From contig CM035416.1 in the NCBI GenBank assembly GCA_020310875.1, positions 72,001-136,000 of the forward strand: a stretch of DNA of 64,000 nucleotides, read 5' to 3'. Under the pieces are notes generated by a model. That model was given only the letters and a program-made list of their open reading frames with translations. It was not told the origin of the DNA and searched no databases. Both the position numbers and the translations under genes were made by a program. This DNA is from Ceratopteris richardii. Taxonomy: Eukaryota > Streptophyta > Polypodiopsida > Polypodiales > Pteridaceae. This document shows, piece after piece, positions 1 through 11,700 of this stretch (positions are counted from its first letter, which is position 1; each line of letters opens with the position of its first letter).

Positions 1-975
1 TTTGATGCTTCAGAGTTGATAAATGGACCCTTTTAGCTTTCCAATGACACCATAAAATGGCCTATGTACTTTTGAAATGATGTATGAAAAGGTTGAATCA
101 AAACAAACAACTTTGAACTTCAAATCTTCAAGAAAACTTTCTATTTTTGACCAGACACCTGCTGCATCTTTTGCTCAGTATGACCAGCACAGTAGGAATT
201 GGAAAAATTTATTTTAGGAGTATCTAATTAGCTTAGCAAGCTAACTATTCCAAGTGGAATCACTAGAAAAGATTAACTATGCTCAGAGAAATCAATTTAG
301 CAAGTAAACCTTTACCCCCGATATTTTAGGACTGTTGCAGACTTCGACCAGTGATCACTTCGACGGACTTGTCTCTGAAATGGCTGAATAGAAATCCTTC
401 AAATTTTGCTAGCATCTAGAATACTTTGAGCTGGTTCCAACAAGCTATAGATCTTTGAATTTGGTGACGAAATGAGTGAGAAATGATCTCCACAAGTTGA
501 CAGACTTTCAGACACTATGATAGAGAACTCAGAAATGAACAATGTAGATATATGTATTAGTGAATACTTTTGTACAATGCCATAGGCATGAATATCATTG
601 CCTAATGGTGTAGATAGGTGTGGGCTAGAGTGTAGGCCTCACACACACTCAAAAAGTACAGAGAAATCTCGGGATGATGAGTCTCCTCTTCACGACTTTT
701 TCTAAAGGTTTATATAAGTGTTTACATTCAATTTGAATTTGAACTCAAATTTTGGCTCTCTCTAAAAAGTGATCCTCCATTATAGGAGATATTCCATCAA
801 TAAAAGCTAACTTTTCCATGAGTTTTTCTTGGTAGGTGCTTACAAAGATTCCAAGTCAAATGTGACTTTTACAAACAAGAAAAATAGGTAATTATCTTCT
901 AGCATGGGTTCCCATGCTTCTCCAGATGTGTATGGTCTTTAAGCCAAATGTGTAGGCTTGTAAATTGCACCAACA
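1..975 (-). repeat. LTR of copia family A, inverted (5' LTR of an element leaving the window, or a solo LTR)
   Basis: The stretch is a diverged reverse complement of the family A LTR at 49584-50620. Both carry the block naming the CCTACACATTTGGCTT segment at one end and a GGTGTCATTGGAAAGCTAA block at the other. The outer end, CACCAACA at 968-975, is the reverse complement of the TGTTGGTG start of that LTR. No polypurine tract lies beyond 975, so this is the 5' side of a minus-strand LTR. The other end is outside the window. It looks clearly older than, or of another subfamily from, the 3' LTR of element A. Confidence 0.8.
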
Positions 976-2343
976 GTCACATTGCATCTCCTTAATTCTG
1001 TGATGTGGTTTTTGAACTTTATGGCAAGGAAACTGCTTTAGTGAAAGTGATTCATGCTCCATTTTAGAGAAATATTTGATTCATATCTTGTGCACTGTAG
1101 GTCTCATAGAATTTTTGTCTGAGGAACTTTTGTGATGTAAAATATTATTTATGAGATGACAGAAAACTTCGCTTTACTGAATGAAAAGATACACAATGTT
1201 GTATGGGGAAAGGATTCTTTTTATTTTGGTTATTCAAAATGATACGATTATCATCAAATAAGTGTATGCTAGAATAAAAAGACTTTGGTTGAAACAATTG
1301 AATGGATCATGAGTGAGAAACGTCGTTTCTGAAGCTATAAAAAACATATGACATTGAGTACACCTTTACCCACATATGTGAAATTGATCAAGGATGATTC
1401 TCCAAATCAGATGAGAAAAAGGAATTCATGACCAAAATCCCTTATCAATGTATTGTTGGTAGTCTCATGTATGTTATGGTATCTGCAAGACGAGATATTG
1501 CATTTGCAATGGGAGTTGTGAGTAGATATATGTCTATTCTTAGCAAGAAGCATTGGGAAGCAGTCAAGATGATTTTAAGATATTTTAGTGGCACTAAGGA
1601 CAAGTGTTTATGCTTGGGTAGAGGGAATGCATCCATTACTGGTTACACAAATTCTGATTATGTTGGTTGTGTAGACAATCATAAGTCTACATCAGGGTAC
1701 ATTTTTCATTTTGTTGGAGGTGCAATCTCTTGGAGATCTCGTCTTCAAGAATGTGCAACTATTTTGACTACACAAGCAAAGTATGTTGTAGCAAGTGAGG
1801 CATGTAAGGAAGCATTGTGGCTTTTACATCTTGCTTGTGATATGGGCCTACCTCAACATGTACCTCATTTCTTCAGTGATAGTCAGAGTGCCATTGCTTT
1901 GGCTAAGAATCCAGTCTATCATGCAAAGACCAAGCACATTGAGTTGAGGTATCACTTCATTAAAGACTGCTTAGCCACTGAGCACATTATTCTTGAGAAG
2001 GTTCATACTTGAGATAATGCTATAGGTGCTTTCACTAAAGATCTACCATAGGATAGCTTTTGACATTGTTGTCACTCCATGGGGGTTGCTTGATTCATGA
2101 TCTTACACAATTACTCATATACTGTGTAACATGCCCATCAGATGGGAGGTATATTTTGTATACTTACACTCTGGTATTCGTTGTCATTCTTTATTTTTAT
2201 CGCATATTCGCTTTGGACACATTGGCCTTTAGTGGGAGATCATTAGTTTTAGTGTGCATCTGAAAGGCAAAATGGTCACGTGACACTCTTTTATATTTTC
2301 TTTAATAAAACATACAATGGCCTGGTCACCCACAGGCTATAAA
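976..2343 (+). pseudogene. Copia remnant D: degraded pol with RNase H and a trace of LTR
   Basis: The 1428-2012 part encodes the end of a Ty1/copia reverse transcriptase and the RNase H domain. Recognisable motifs are GSLMYVMVSARRDIAFA, YTNSDYVGCVDNHKSTSGY, FSDSQSAIALAKNPVYHAKTKHIE and a trace of the usual LTK end. The sequence differs from families A, B and C and is closest in style to Tnt1-like elements. Near 1000-1040 there is a faint relic of the post-integrase region. At about 2230-2250 a purine run (TAGTGGGAGATCATTAG) may mark the old polypurine tract and LTR start. The element is old and heavily broken, with most of gag, protease and integrase missing. The inverted A-type LTR at 1-975 sits in it. 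Confidence 0.75.
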
Positions 2344-4921
2344 CATTCAAACATGATGGAGTACTTGAACTCATTCATACAGATGTATGGGGTCCAACAA
2401 AAGAAGGATCAATCAACGGATCGAGGTATTATGTTCTTTTCATTGATGATGCTACAAGATGGATAACGTTATACGCTTTGAAAGAGAAATCAAAAGTGTT
2501 TGGAGCTTTCAGCCATTTTCATGCATATGCTGAAAGACTCACAGGTCGAAAGCTGAAGAGACTGAGGTCTGATGGAGGGGGAGAATACTTCTCCCGAGAG
2601 TTCAATGACTATCTTTGGAATGCAAGTATTAAGAGAGAAATAACCTGCAGGTATACACCACAACAAAATGGTGTAGCAGAAAGAAGGAACCGAACTCTAG
2701 TTGAGTTTGCACGAGCTATGCTAAAAGAAAAAGATTGTCCAAATTATCTTTGGGTTGAAGCCGTAAATACAGCTACATACTTGGTAAACAGATTACCATG
2801 TACGGCATTAGATGGAATGACCCCGTATGAAGCTTGGTGGGGAAAAAAGCCAACGCTTGATCATTGCAAAGTGTTTGGATCAGTAGCTTACGCTTATGTA
2901 CCATCACAACTTACACATAAGCTCGAACCAAAAGCCGAGAAATATGTGTTCGTCGGATATGATGAAAAGCAAATGGGCTACAGGTTGTGGAGCCCTCTAA
3001 CAAAACAATTTACTGTTTCCAGAGATGTTACATTTGATGAACAGAAAAGCTGGTATACAGATCAAAATCATACACCGGAAGAATTTGAAGAAGAAGTAAG
3101 AAGAAAAGAGAAAGGAAAATCAATTGTGCAGGTGAATAGAGATGAAGACTATATGCAGGCGAGTACGTCCAAGATCGGATCAGGTATGAGAAATGAAGAT
3201 GAACAGAGATTTGATGAAGACGTGTATTCAGATACACATGAAGAGTTTGAACCAAGAAGGTCAAACAGAAATAGAAGACAACTAGAAAGGTATTCCTATG
3301 ATACCTCGTATATAACCCAGAAAAATTACGCATATATGGTTAAGGATGATGAAGAACCTCATAACTATGATGAAGCTAAAGGCAAGAAGCAATGGGAAGA
3401 AGCAATGGAAGAAGAGTTTATCGCACTGGAGGAGAACAAGACATGGGAACTTGTTTCGAAACGAAATGGTACGAAAGTGATTGGAAACAAATGGGTTTTC
3501 GAAGTTAAGAAACTTGCAGATGGAAGGATAGCCAGATACAAAGCTAGACTGGTTATCAAGGGCTATGCTCAGACGCATGGCATAGATTATGACGAAACAT
3601 TTAGTCTGGTAGCAAAGATGTCAACCATAAGGACAGTGATTGCTATAGCACCATCAAAAGGATGGAAGCTAAGTCAGCTAGATATAAAGAACGCATTTCT
3701 GAATGGATACATATCAGATGAAGTCTACATGGAACAACCGGAAGGGTTTGTAAGTTCCAAATACCCAAACTTTGTTTGCAGACTAAGAAAAGCACTTTAT
3801 GGACTGAAGCAAGCTCCAAGAGCTTGGAATTACAGACTTGTGAAATATCTCAATGAACTTGGATACCAAAGTTCGAAAGCAGATGCAAGTCTACTCATCA
3901 AGCGAACAGAAGAAGGTATGATCTACATTTGCATTTATGTAGATGACATCATAATCACAGGTACTTCAGATGAAGGAATTAAAGAAGTAAAGAGATTACT
4001 CAAAAAGGAGTTTCAGATCAGTGATCTAGGAAAGTTGTCATACTTTCTAGGAATGGAAATCACATACACAGATCATGGTGTATATGTTACGCAAGAAAGG
4101 TATCTCCTAAACTTATTGAAGAAGTTCAATATGGAGAATTGCAGAGAAGCTTCAACACCGCTTGAAGTAAATCATAAACTCAGCAAATACAGTGGTGTAG
4201 AAGTTAAAGATATGAGGAAATATCAGTCGTTAGTGGGAAGCTTAATCTACGCTACACTAAAGCGACCGGATCTTAGCTATGCAGTGGGAGTTCTCTCACA
4301 GTTTATGCATTGTCCGAAAGATCAACATTGGGTTGCCGGACAGAGAGTTCTTAGATATATAAAAAGAACTATAAAGGAAGGATTATATTATCCTTTTACC
4401 TCAGATATACAGCTGAGAGCATTCAATGACTCAGACTGGGCAGGAAGTCAAGATGACAAAAGATCAACACATGGGTATATGATATACCTAGGAGATAAGC
4501 TAGTAAGCTGGTGTTTGAAGAAACAACACACAGTGGCTTTATCATCAACAGAAGCAGAATATAAAGGACTGGTAGAAGCAGCTAAAGAAGTGATATGGAT
4601 GCAGACCTTGTTCAAAAGCATGGGTATTGATCAAGGTATACCTATCATACATGGAGATAATATGAGCTCGCTGTATCTTGCAGCAAATCCAGTATTTCAT
4701 GCAAGAACAAAGCATATAGAAATTCAGTATCATTTCTTGAGGGAAAAGGTAATGGAGAAGGAGATAGAAATAGTATATACTCCGACAAAAGATCAGATTG
4801 GAGATATTTTGACAAAGAGCTTGGATGGAACAAAGACAAGCAGATTCAAGGAAATGGCAGGTATAAAAGAAAGAAAAATATATGAAGACAGGAAGTGTCA
4901 AATTAGTGATTGAGGGGGAGC
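2344..4921 (+). pseudogene. Copia element C, 3' part of pol (integrase core, reverse transcriptase, RNase H)
   Basis: This is a 5'-truncated copy of the same family as B. It begins just before the integrase core motif HTDVWGPT. Visible parts in order are the integrase core (HTDVW, RSDGGGEYFS, QQNGVAERRNRT), a charged linker, the reverse transcriptase with YVDDIIITG, and RNase H with DSDWAGSQDDKRSTHGY, ALSSTEAEYKGL and HGDNMSSLYLAANPVFHARTKHIE. A polypurine tract TTGAGGGGGAGC follows at 4910-4921, directly before the LTR. The part that remains is well preserved, yet gag, protease and the 5' LTR are absent, so it is a fossil. Protein similarity to B is very high by eye, but its LTR has diverged from B's LTRs. 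Confidence 0.88.
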
Positions 4922-6165
4922 TGTTGAAGAATCACTCACGAATTTGACGTACAAAGAAAGATAAAGAGAAGCGGAATCAAATATTCAGAAAATCAAAAGC
5001 CTTCAAAATCATGGCCGTTATGTACAACACAGAATCTTGTAGAATCAGAGTTCGTTACACCAAATCAAACTGTATATACAGAGAGAACGTGCATAAGAAT
5101 AATGAGAGGGAAGTGCAAGCTGGAACGTGCGTGAGAAGAGCGTGCAGTATAAATAGAGCACATACAGAGGTCAAAAATGAGAAGAGAAGTGGAGTGAATA
5201 TGAGGAAGTGAGAAGACGCTAGAGATTGCGGATGTATAGAGACTGAAGAGAGAGTGAGAAGTTCTCAGAAGACGCCATAGATCGCGTATGTACAGATGAA
5301 TAACAAAAACCTGAAATGTCAGGTGTTCATCTGAGAGAGATGGTAGAAGAAACTACTCAGTGTAGGAGAGTTTCTATAGCTTGAGCAAGAAGAGGCCAAG
5401 CTAATTTGTACACATCTTCTCTAATAGAAAACACATGTTCATGTGGAAGTTTGCGCGCAATGTTCGTATGTGAAGAACTCTGAGTATGTTCGTGTTATGG
5501 TAGAAAGTTCGTTAACCATTAACAGTTACAGTTCGTTAGTAAACGTGTTCCTCGATACTCTCTCAGTCAGTGAATGTCTCGGTCAAATAAAGTTATCTCA
5601 GTAAACGCATTTTCGGTCAGTTACAGTTTTCTCAGAAAACGAGTTTTCCGGTAGAACAACAAAGTATATCTTGCAAAGTAAATTAAAGTTTTGTATGAGA
5701 GTTAGCTTATCTTATAGCTAGACATCTCTACTATCAGTTCATCAATCATTTCGGTGAAATGGATATGTACACACAGTACAAAGTCTAACCGGAAAGAGAC
5801 ATTCTGAACCGGAGAAGTTTTTTCTTAAACTTCAGAAAGTGTTCACTCAGTGAAGGAAATTCACGCATCACTTCCTTACTTCTTGTATACTCACTTGAAG
5901 TAATTACAAACAGAATAGGAGTTGATTCCGGTAGGATTCTGGTAGAATTATGGTGACAGTCCAGTGAAGTTCCAGTGGATTTTTTCAGTAAATTCAGAGC
6001 GCAGTTTTATATGTTGAGCGACAGTAACTTCGCTAAGCTACTGCTGATTATAGAGGTGTTCTAATATCACTCTAGCTTAGCATCTCTTCGGTGGCGCGGC
6101 AATTTCCGCAGGCTGACAAGATTCAAGCCTTTGCCGCGACGACCACAAAAAGTGGTATTAGAGCC
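4922..6165 (+). repeat. 3' LTR of copia C (slightly shortened at its end)
   Basis: It starts with TGTTGAAGAATCACTCACGA right after the polypurine tract. It aligns with the 1280-bp B LTRs throughout: the CGCCATAGATCGCGTATG block, the ACACATGTTCATGTGG block, the TACACACAGTACAAA block and the GGTGGCGCGRCAATTTCCGCAGG block. It stops near GTGGTATTAGAGCCG at about 6151-6165, short of the expected CGCCAACA end, where family A gag sequence begins abruptly. Divergence from B is clearly larger than between the two B LTRs. Confidence 0.82.
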
Positions 6166-7448
6166 GTAAGAAGGCTTAACAGAGAAGAGATTGAAGAAGA
6201 ACAGATTGTAAGACAAGTGATCAATGGGATCAAGGCTGATGACAAATGGGAAAGCTTCACCACTGCCATGGATCTTTACATGGACATGCACACTCCAAAT
6301 CTTACAACTCTCATGGGACAATTGTTTACTCATGAAGCAAAGCTCAACAAGAATGGAGACACATCCAAAGGTAATAACTCTTCTGCCCTATATACTGATG
6401 AGAAGTCTAAAGATAAAGGCAAGAGCAAGAAGGTGGAAGATGAAGGTTCTACCTCCCAAGCCAACTATGCAGGGAGAGGTAGATCATCAAGAGGAAGGGG
6501 CAGAGGAGGTAAGCAAGGTAGGGGGAGAACTTATAACTCCTCACCATGCAACATTTGTGGTTTATCAAATCATACTGCAGATGAGTGTTTTAGGAATTAC
6601 AAGAATCAGAGAGGAAGAGGATATCAAAGAGGTGGCTACTCACAGTCAAGAGGTAGATTCAACCATCACCAAGGCTACAACAATAACAACAACAACAACT
6701 ACAACAATAATTACAATAGCAACTACCAAGGAGGATTCAAATCCAGGAAGGATTACAACAACTACACAGAGGAGCAGGATGACTCTCTTCTAATCATGAA
6801 CATGACTTCAAAGTCAGGTACAAATGATGTTCACCTATTCTACATTGACTCAGGATGCTCAAATCATGTGGCTGGCAATGTAGCACTACTCTCTGATCTT
6901 GAGGAACCAAAAGGTAATCATCAAGTCCAAACAAGTGATGATACAAAGCATTCAGTAGTTAAAGTTGGAAATGTTAAGACTTGTTATGGAAATTAGAATT
7001 TGTTGAGCAGGGTACTCTATGTACCAACCATTACCGAAAATTTGATGAGTGTTGGTCAGATTGTGGAGAAAGGTTTGCAGGTTAGATTCAATCAATATGG
7101 AGCATATGTGGAGGATCTAAGGCATGGGTTGAAGAGGATTGCTAAAGGAGAAAAATTAGGTAGACTTTTCACTTTTGAGTTAGAAGATACAAAGAACATT
7201 GCACTATACAGTTATAAAGATCAAACACTTTCAGAGCTTGAGATTTGGCACAAAAGGTTAGGGCACATAGGAGAAAGAACCTTGAAACAAATGTGCAGGG
7301 ACCAATGTGTGCATGGGATACCTAATGTATCCAAGCAACATATGATTTACAAGTGTGGTGCTTGTCAATTTGGGAAGTCTCACAGGTTACCCTTCTCAAA
7401 GAAAGGATACATGCATGAAGACTACCTAGAGCTTGTACACACAGATGT
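6166..7448 (+). pseudogene. Copia element A, segment 1: gag, protease and integrase zinc finger
   Basis: This is the first of three pieces of one Ty1/copia element, cut by insertion of B at 7449. It lacks the LTR, primer site and gag N-terminus. Visible parts are the end of the gag UBN2-like domain (VRQVINGIKADDKWESF), a Gly/Arg-rich linker, a CCHC zinc knuckle (CNICGLSNHTADEC), an Asn/Tyr-rich low-complexity run with AAC repeats near 6680-6725, the protease active site (FYIDSGCSNHVAG), and the integrase zinc finger (WHKRLGHIG ... CGACQFGKSH). The segment ends inside the integrase core at HTDV. It is broken at a few points. Confidence 0.87.
7444..7448. repeat. Target site duplication of copia B, left copy (GATGT)
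   Basis: GATGT directly precedes the TGTTAAGG start of the B 5' LTR and recurs at 14263-14267 right after the CGCCAACA end of the 3' LTR. Five bases is the usual duplication for copia integration. The site lies within the HTDVW integrase motif of element A. Confidence 0.95.
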
Positions 7449-8728
7449 TGTTAAGGAAACACTCACGAATTTGATGCAACAAACAAAGAGAGAAATAGAA
7501 TCTTCTGGAAAATCTACGCACAGGTGTACAGTATGCGAAGTTAGTGCGTGGTGTGCGCATAACAGAGCAATTAACCGCGGCGGGCGCGTAAGGCGCGTAT
7601 AACGCGAATTGAAGAATGACAGGGCAGAGGAGCGCCAAAGAAAGTGTATATATATACAGCAAGATTTGAAGAACAAGAGAGACGATGATACACAGAGGAG
7701 AACGAGAGACAGATATAGAGAAGGAAGAGAGAAGATGCCATAGATCGCGTATGAGTGAAGAGAGATTTAGAAGTTCTCAGAAGACGCCATAGATCGCGTA
7801 TGTACAGATGAATAACACAAGCCTGAAGTGTCGGGTCTTTTCATCTGAAGAGGGATGGTAATAAGAAACTACTCACCGTAGGAGAGTTTCTGTAACTTGA
7901 GCAAGAAGAGGCCAAGCTTACTTGTACACATCTTCTCTAATCAAAACACATGTTCATGTGGATGTCTGCACGTAATCTTTACTTGTGAAGAATCTGAAGC
8001 TATTTCGTGTTACGGTAGGAAGTTCCGTTTATCGTTAACTGTCACGACTCGTTACTAAACGTGCTTCAGTACCTTCTCTGTAAACGCATGTTTCGGTGAA
8101 TAACAGTTTACTCAGTAAATATATTTCAGTAATTTCCGGTCAGTTACAGTTTCTCAGAAAACAAGTTTTTTCGGTAGAACAACTAAGTATAACTCGCAGC
8201 AGAGATCGAAGCCTTGTATGAGAGATAGCTCATCTTGTAGCTAGACGTCTCTACTTTAAGCTGGTCACAGTTTCCGGTGAGATGGAGATGTACACACAGT
8301 ACAAAAGTTAACCGGAAAGTAGCAGTTCAGAACTGTGAAGTTTTTTCTTAAACTTTCAGAAGAGTTCATTAAGTGGAGAAAGCTCACGAATCACCTTCTT
8401 ACTTCTTGTATGTTCACTTGAAGTAATTATAACCAAAGTAGAAGTTCATTTCGGTGAAGTTCCGGTACGACTACGGTGTCAGTCCAGTAACAGTCTGGTG
8501 AAGTTCCGGTGGAACTTGTGTCGCAGGATAATACAGTTAAGGCGACGTTAATTAGGCTGAGCTACTGTTGATTACAGAAGTGTTCTGAATCACTCTAGTT
8601 TAGCATTCTATTACGGTGGCGCGACAATTTCCGCAGGCCTGACAGAGTTCAAGCTTTGTCGCGAAACCCACCTTCAGGGCGAAAGTATTTCCGCAACAGT
8701 GGTGTTAGAGCCGAAATTTTCGCCAACA
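7449..8728 (+). repeat. Copia B 5' LTR
   Basis: It runs from TGTTAAGGAAACACTC to TTTTCGCCAACA, 1280 bp, the same length as the 3' copy. A TATA-like run TGTATATATATACAGC lies at about 7648-7663. A block reading GCCATAGATCGCGTATG occurs twice, at about 7738 and 7785. Near its end, at 8699-8713, it carries a sequence resembling the primer binding site. Confidence 0.95.
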
Positions 8729-8730
8729 AT

Positions 8731-8745
8731 TGGTATCAGAGCCGG
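8731..8745 (+). promoter_or_regulatory. Copia B primer binding site (initiator Met tRNA type)
   Basis: TGGTATCAGAGCC is complementary to the 3' end of plant initiator Met tRNA, the usual primer of copia elements, and sits two bases after the LTR end. A near copy, TTGGTATAAGAGCCT, follows at 8761-8775. Confidence 0.92.
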
Positions 8746-8790
8746 TTAATCTCCCAAGAATTGGTATAAGAGCCTAGAGTATTCTCGATC

Positions 8791-11700
8791 ATGGCAGATC
8801 ATGTCCAAATTGATAAACTAGACAGAGATAATTATCCCGCATGGGTAATGCGCATGGAAGCCTTACTTATGAGTAAGGACTTAATGACGTACGTGACCGG
8901 AGAAGAAAAGAAACCGACCTTCGAAGATGATAGTCAACCGGAAAAAGAAGAACTAGACGCCCTAAAGCTGTGGCAAAAGAAAGATGCAACGGCAAGAGCC
9001 TACATCTACAACACTGTGTCAGATCATCTGCTACCGCACATTAGAGGTCTGGAGAAAGCGGAGGACATATGGAGTGCATTGGAAGATCATTTCCAAAATA
9101 CTACGAAAGCTAGGAAGGCCAGCCTATGGTCCGAGTTCACAACGTTCAAAAAGAAGCCGAGTCAAAGCATTAGTGACTACGTTACTAAAATGAAGGATCT
9201 AGCAGATAGTCTGGGATCCATAAAAGAAGATGTTGAAAATCATAGATTGATAGCACAACTGCTCACAGGGTTGAGAGGAGATGAAAGGTGGAAACCTTTC
9301 GTACTCTCAACTGAACTTTCTTTAAATCATTTTGTACCAGATTTAAATCAGTTGCTTGGGTTGATGCTCACATATGAGCAAGACCTGAAAGGAGACGCAG
9401 ACAAAGGACATAGCTCTGCAATGTACATGAAGAACAAGAAGAAAGACAAAGGTAAGTCAAAAGACGAAGAAGAAACAAGTTCTCAGGCCTATTACGTAAG
9501 AGGGAAAGGCACTGGCAGAGGAAGAGCAAGAGGAAAAAGTAGTCAGAATACTAACAAGAAAGTTTGCTGGATTTGCGGACTAAGTAATCATCTGGCGCAT
9601 GACTGTTGGCACAACCAACAGGGATCAAATCAAAGCCAGAACAATAATAGCAGAGGCAGAAGCGGAAGAAATCAGAGTAGCTTCCAAAGAGGAAGACAAA
9701 GCCAAAGAGGAGGCTATGGTAGAGGTGGAACAAGAAGTTGGGGACAGAGCCAATCCTACAACACCACCTACAACAACTACGCAAATGACACACAGAATGA
9801 AAGTCATACATCATTGATGATGAACTCAATCAGCACATCTGATAACGAAGATCTAAAAGTATTTTACATTGACTCCGGATGTTCTAATCACTTGTCAGGA
9901 AACATAGAACTGATGTCAGAATTGGAAAAAGGAAGTGCGAGTCACACTGTTCAAACAGGTGACAATACAAGACACAAAGTACAATCAATCGGAAAGGTGA
10001 AATGCAAGAGTGGAGCAGATTTGCTAACCAATGTTTTGTATGTTCCAACAATACCGAAAAATCTGATCAGTGTGGGACAGATAGTCGAAAAAGATTTTCA
10101 GGTCAGATTTACAAACAAAGGAGTATTTGTAGAAGATCCCAAGAACGGATATTATCAGATCGTTTCTGGTAAGAAAGAAGGCAGACTCTTTACCTTAAGA
10201 GTACAAGGGAACATTGGCCAAGCGCTGCTCACACATGATGAAAAGGTGATTACAGAACTTGATCTCTGGCACAAGAGATTAGGTCATTTTCACGAAAAAG
10301 GAATCAAAGCTATGATAGCGAATCAGTCTGTACTGGGATTACCGAATGTACAGAACCAACATATGATTCACAAATGCGAAGCCTGTCAAATGGGAAAAGC
10401 CCACATGTTACCTTTCCAGAAGAAAGGATTCAAACATGACAGTGTGCTGGAACTCATACATACAGATGTATGGGTACCAACGAAAGAAGGATCAATCAGC
10501 GGATCAAGGTACTATGTTTTATTCATTGATGATGCAACAAGGTGGATAACTCTTTATGTTTTGAAGGAAAAGTCAGAAGTGTTTGGAGCCTTCAGGAATT
10601 TTCATGCATATGCTGAAAGGCTTACCGGACGAAAACTTAAAAGACTAAGGTCTGATGGAGGGGGAGAATACTTCTCCCAAGAATTCAATGACTATCTTTG
10701 GAATGCAGGTATTAAGAGAGAAATAACCTGCAGATATACACCACAACAAAACGGTGTAGCAGAAAGGAGAAACCGAACTCTAGTCGAGTTTGCACGGGCT
10801 ATGCTAAAAGAAAAGAATTGCCCAGATTATCTTTGGGCTGAAGCCGTAAACATAGCTACATACTTGGTAAACAGGTTACCATGTACAACGTTAGAAGGAA
10901 TGACCCCTTATGAAGCTTGGTGGGGAAAGAAGCCAACACTTGATCACTGCAAGGTGTTTGGATCAGTAGCGTATGCTTATGTACCGTCTCAACTCAGACA
11001 TAAGCTTGAACCAAAAGCAGAGAAATATGTATTCGTTGGATATGATGAAAAGCAGATGGGTTACAGGTTATGGAGTCCTCTAACCAAACATTTTACTGTT
11101 TCCAGAGATGTAACATTTGATGAACAGAAAAGCTAGTATGCAGATCAGAGCCATATAGCTGAAGAATTTGAAGAAGAGATAAAAAGAAGAGAAAAAGGAA
11201 AAACAATCGTACAGGTAAACAAAGAAGACGAGGCAAGTACGTCCAGGACCGGAACTGGTATAAGGAACGAAGATGAAGACGGGTACTCAGACATACACGA
11301 AGAATATGAGCTAAGAAGGTCAAACAGAGTAAGAAGACAACTGGAAAGATACTCGTATGATACATCGTATATAACTCAACAAGATTATGCATATATGGTT
11401 AAAGAAGAGGAGGAGCCTCAGAGCTATGACGAAGCCAAAGGCAAGAAGCAATGGCAAGAAGCAATGGAAGAAGAACTCACCGCACTGGAAGAGAACAAGA
11501 CATGGGAGCTTGTTCCTAAACCAAACGGTAAGAAAGTAATTGGAAATAAATGGGTGTTCAAAATAAAGAAACTTGTAGATGGAAGGATAGCCAGACATAA
11601 AGCGAGACTGGTTATCAAGGGCTATGCTCAGACGCATGGCATAGACTATGACGAGACATTTAGTCCGGTGGCAAAGATGTCAACCATAAGAACAGTGATT

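Noticed and set aside
2478-4913. Independent host gene with integrase and reverse transcriptase domains
   Set aside because: It is followed by a polypurine tract and LTR of the same family as B, so it is a truncated retrotransposon.
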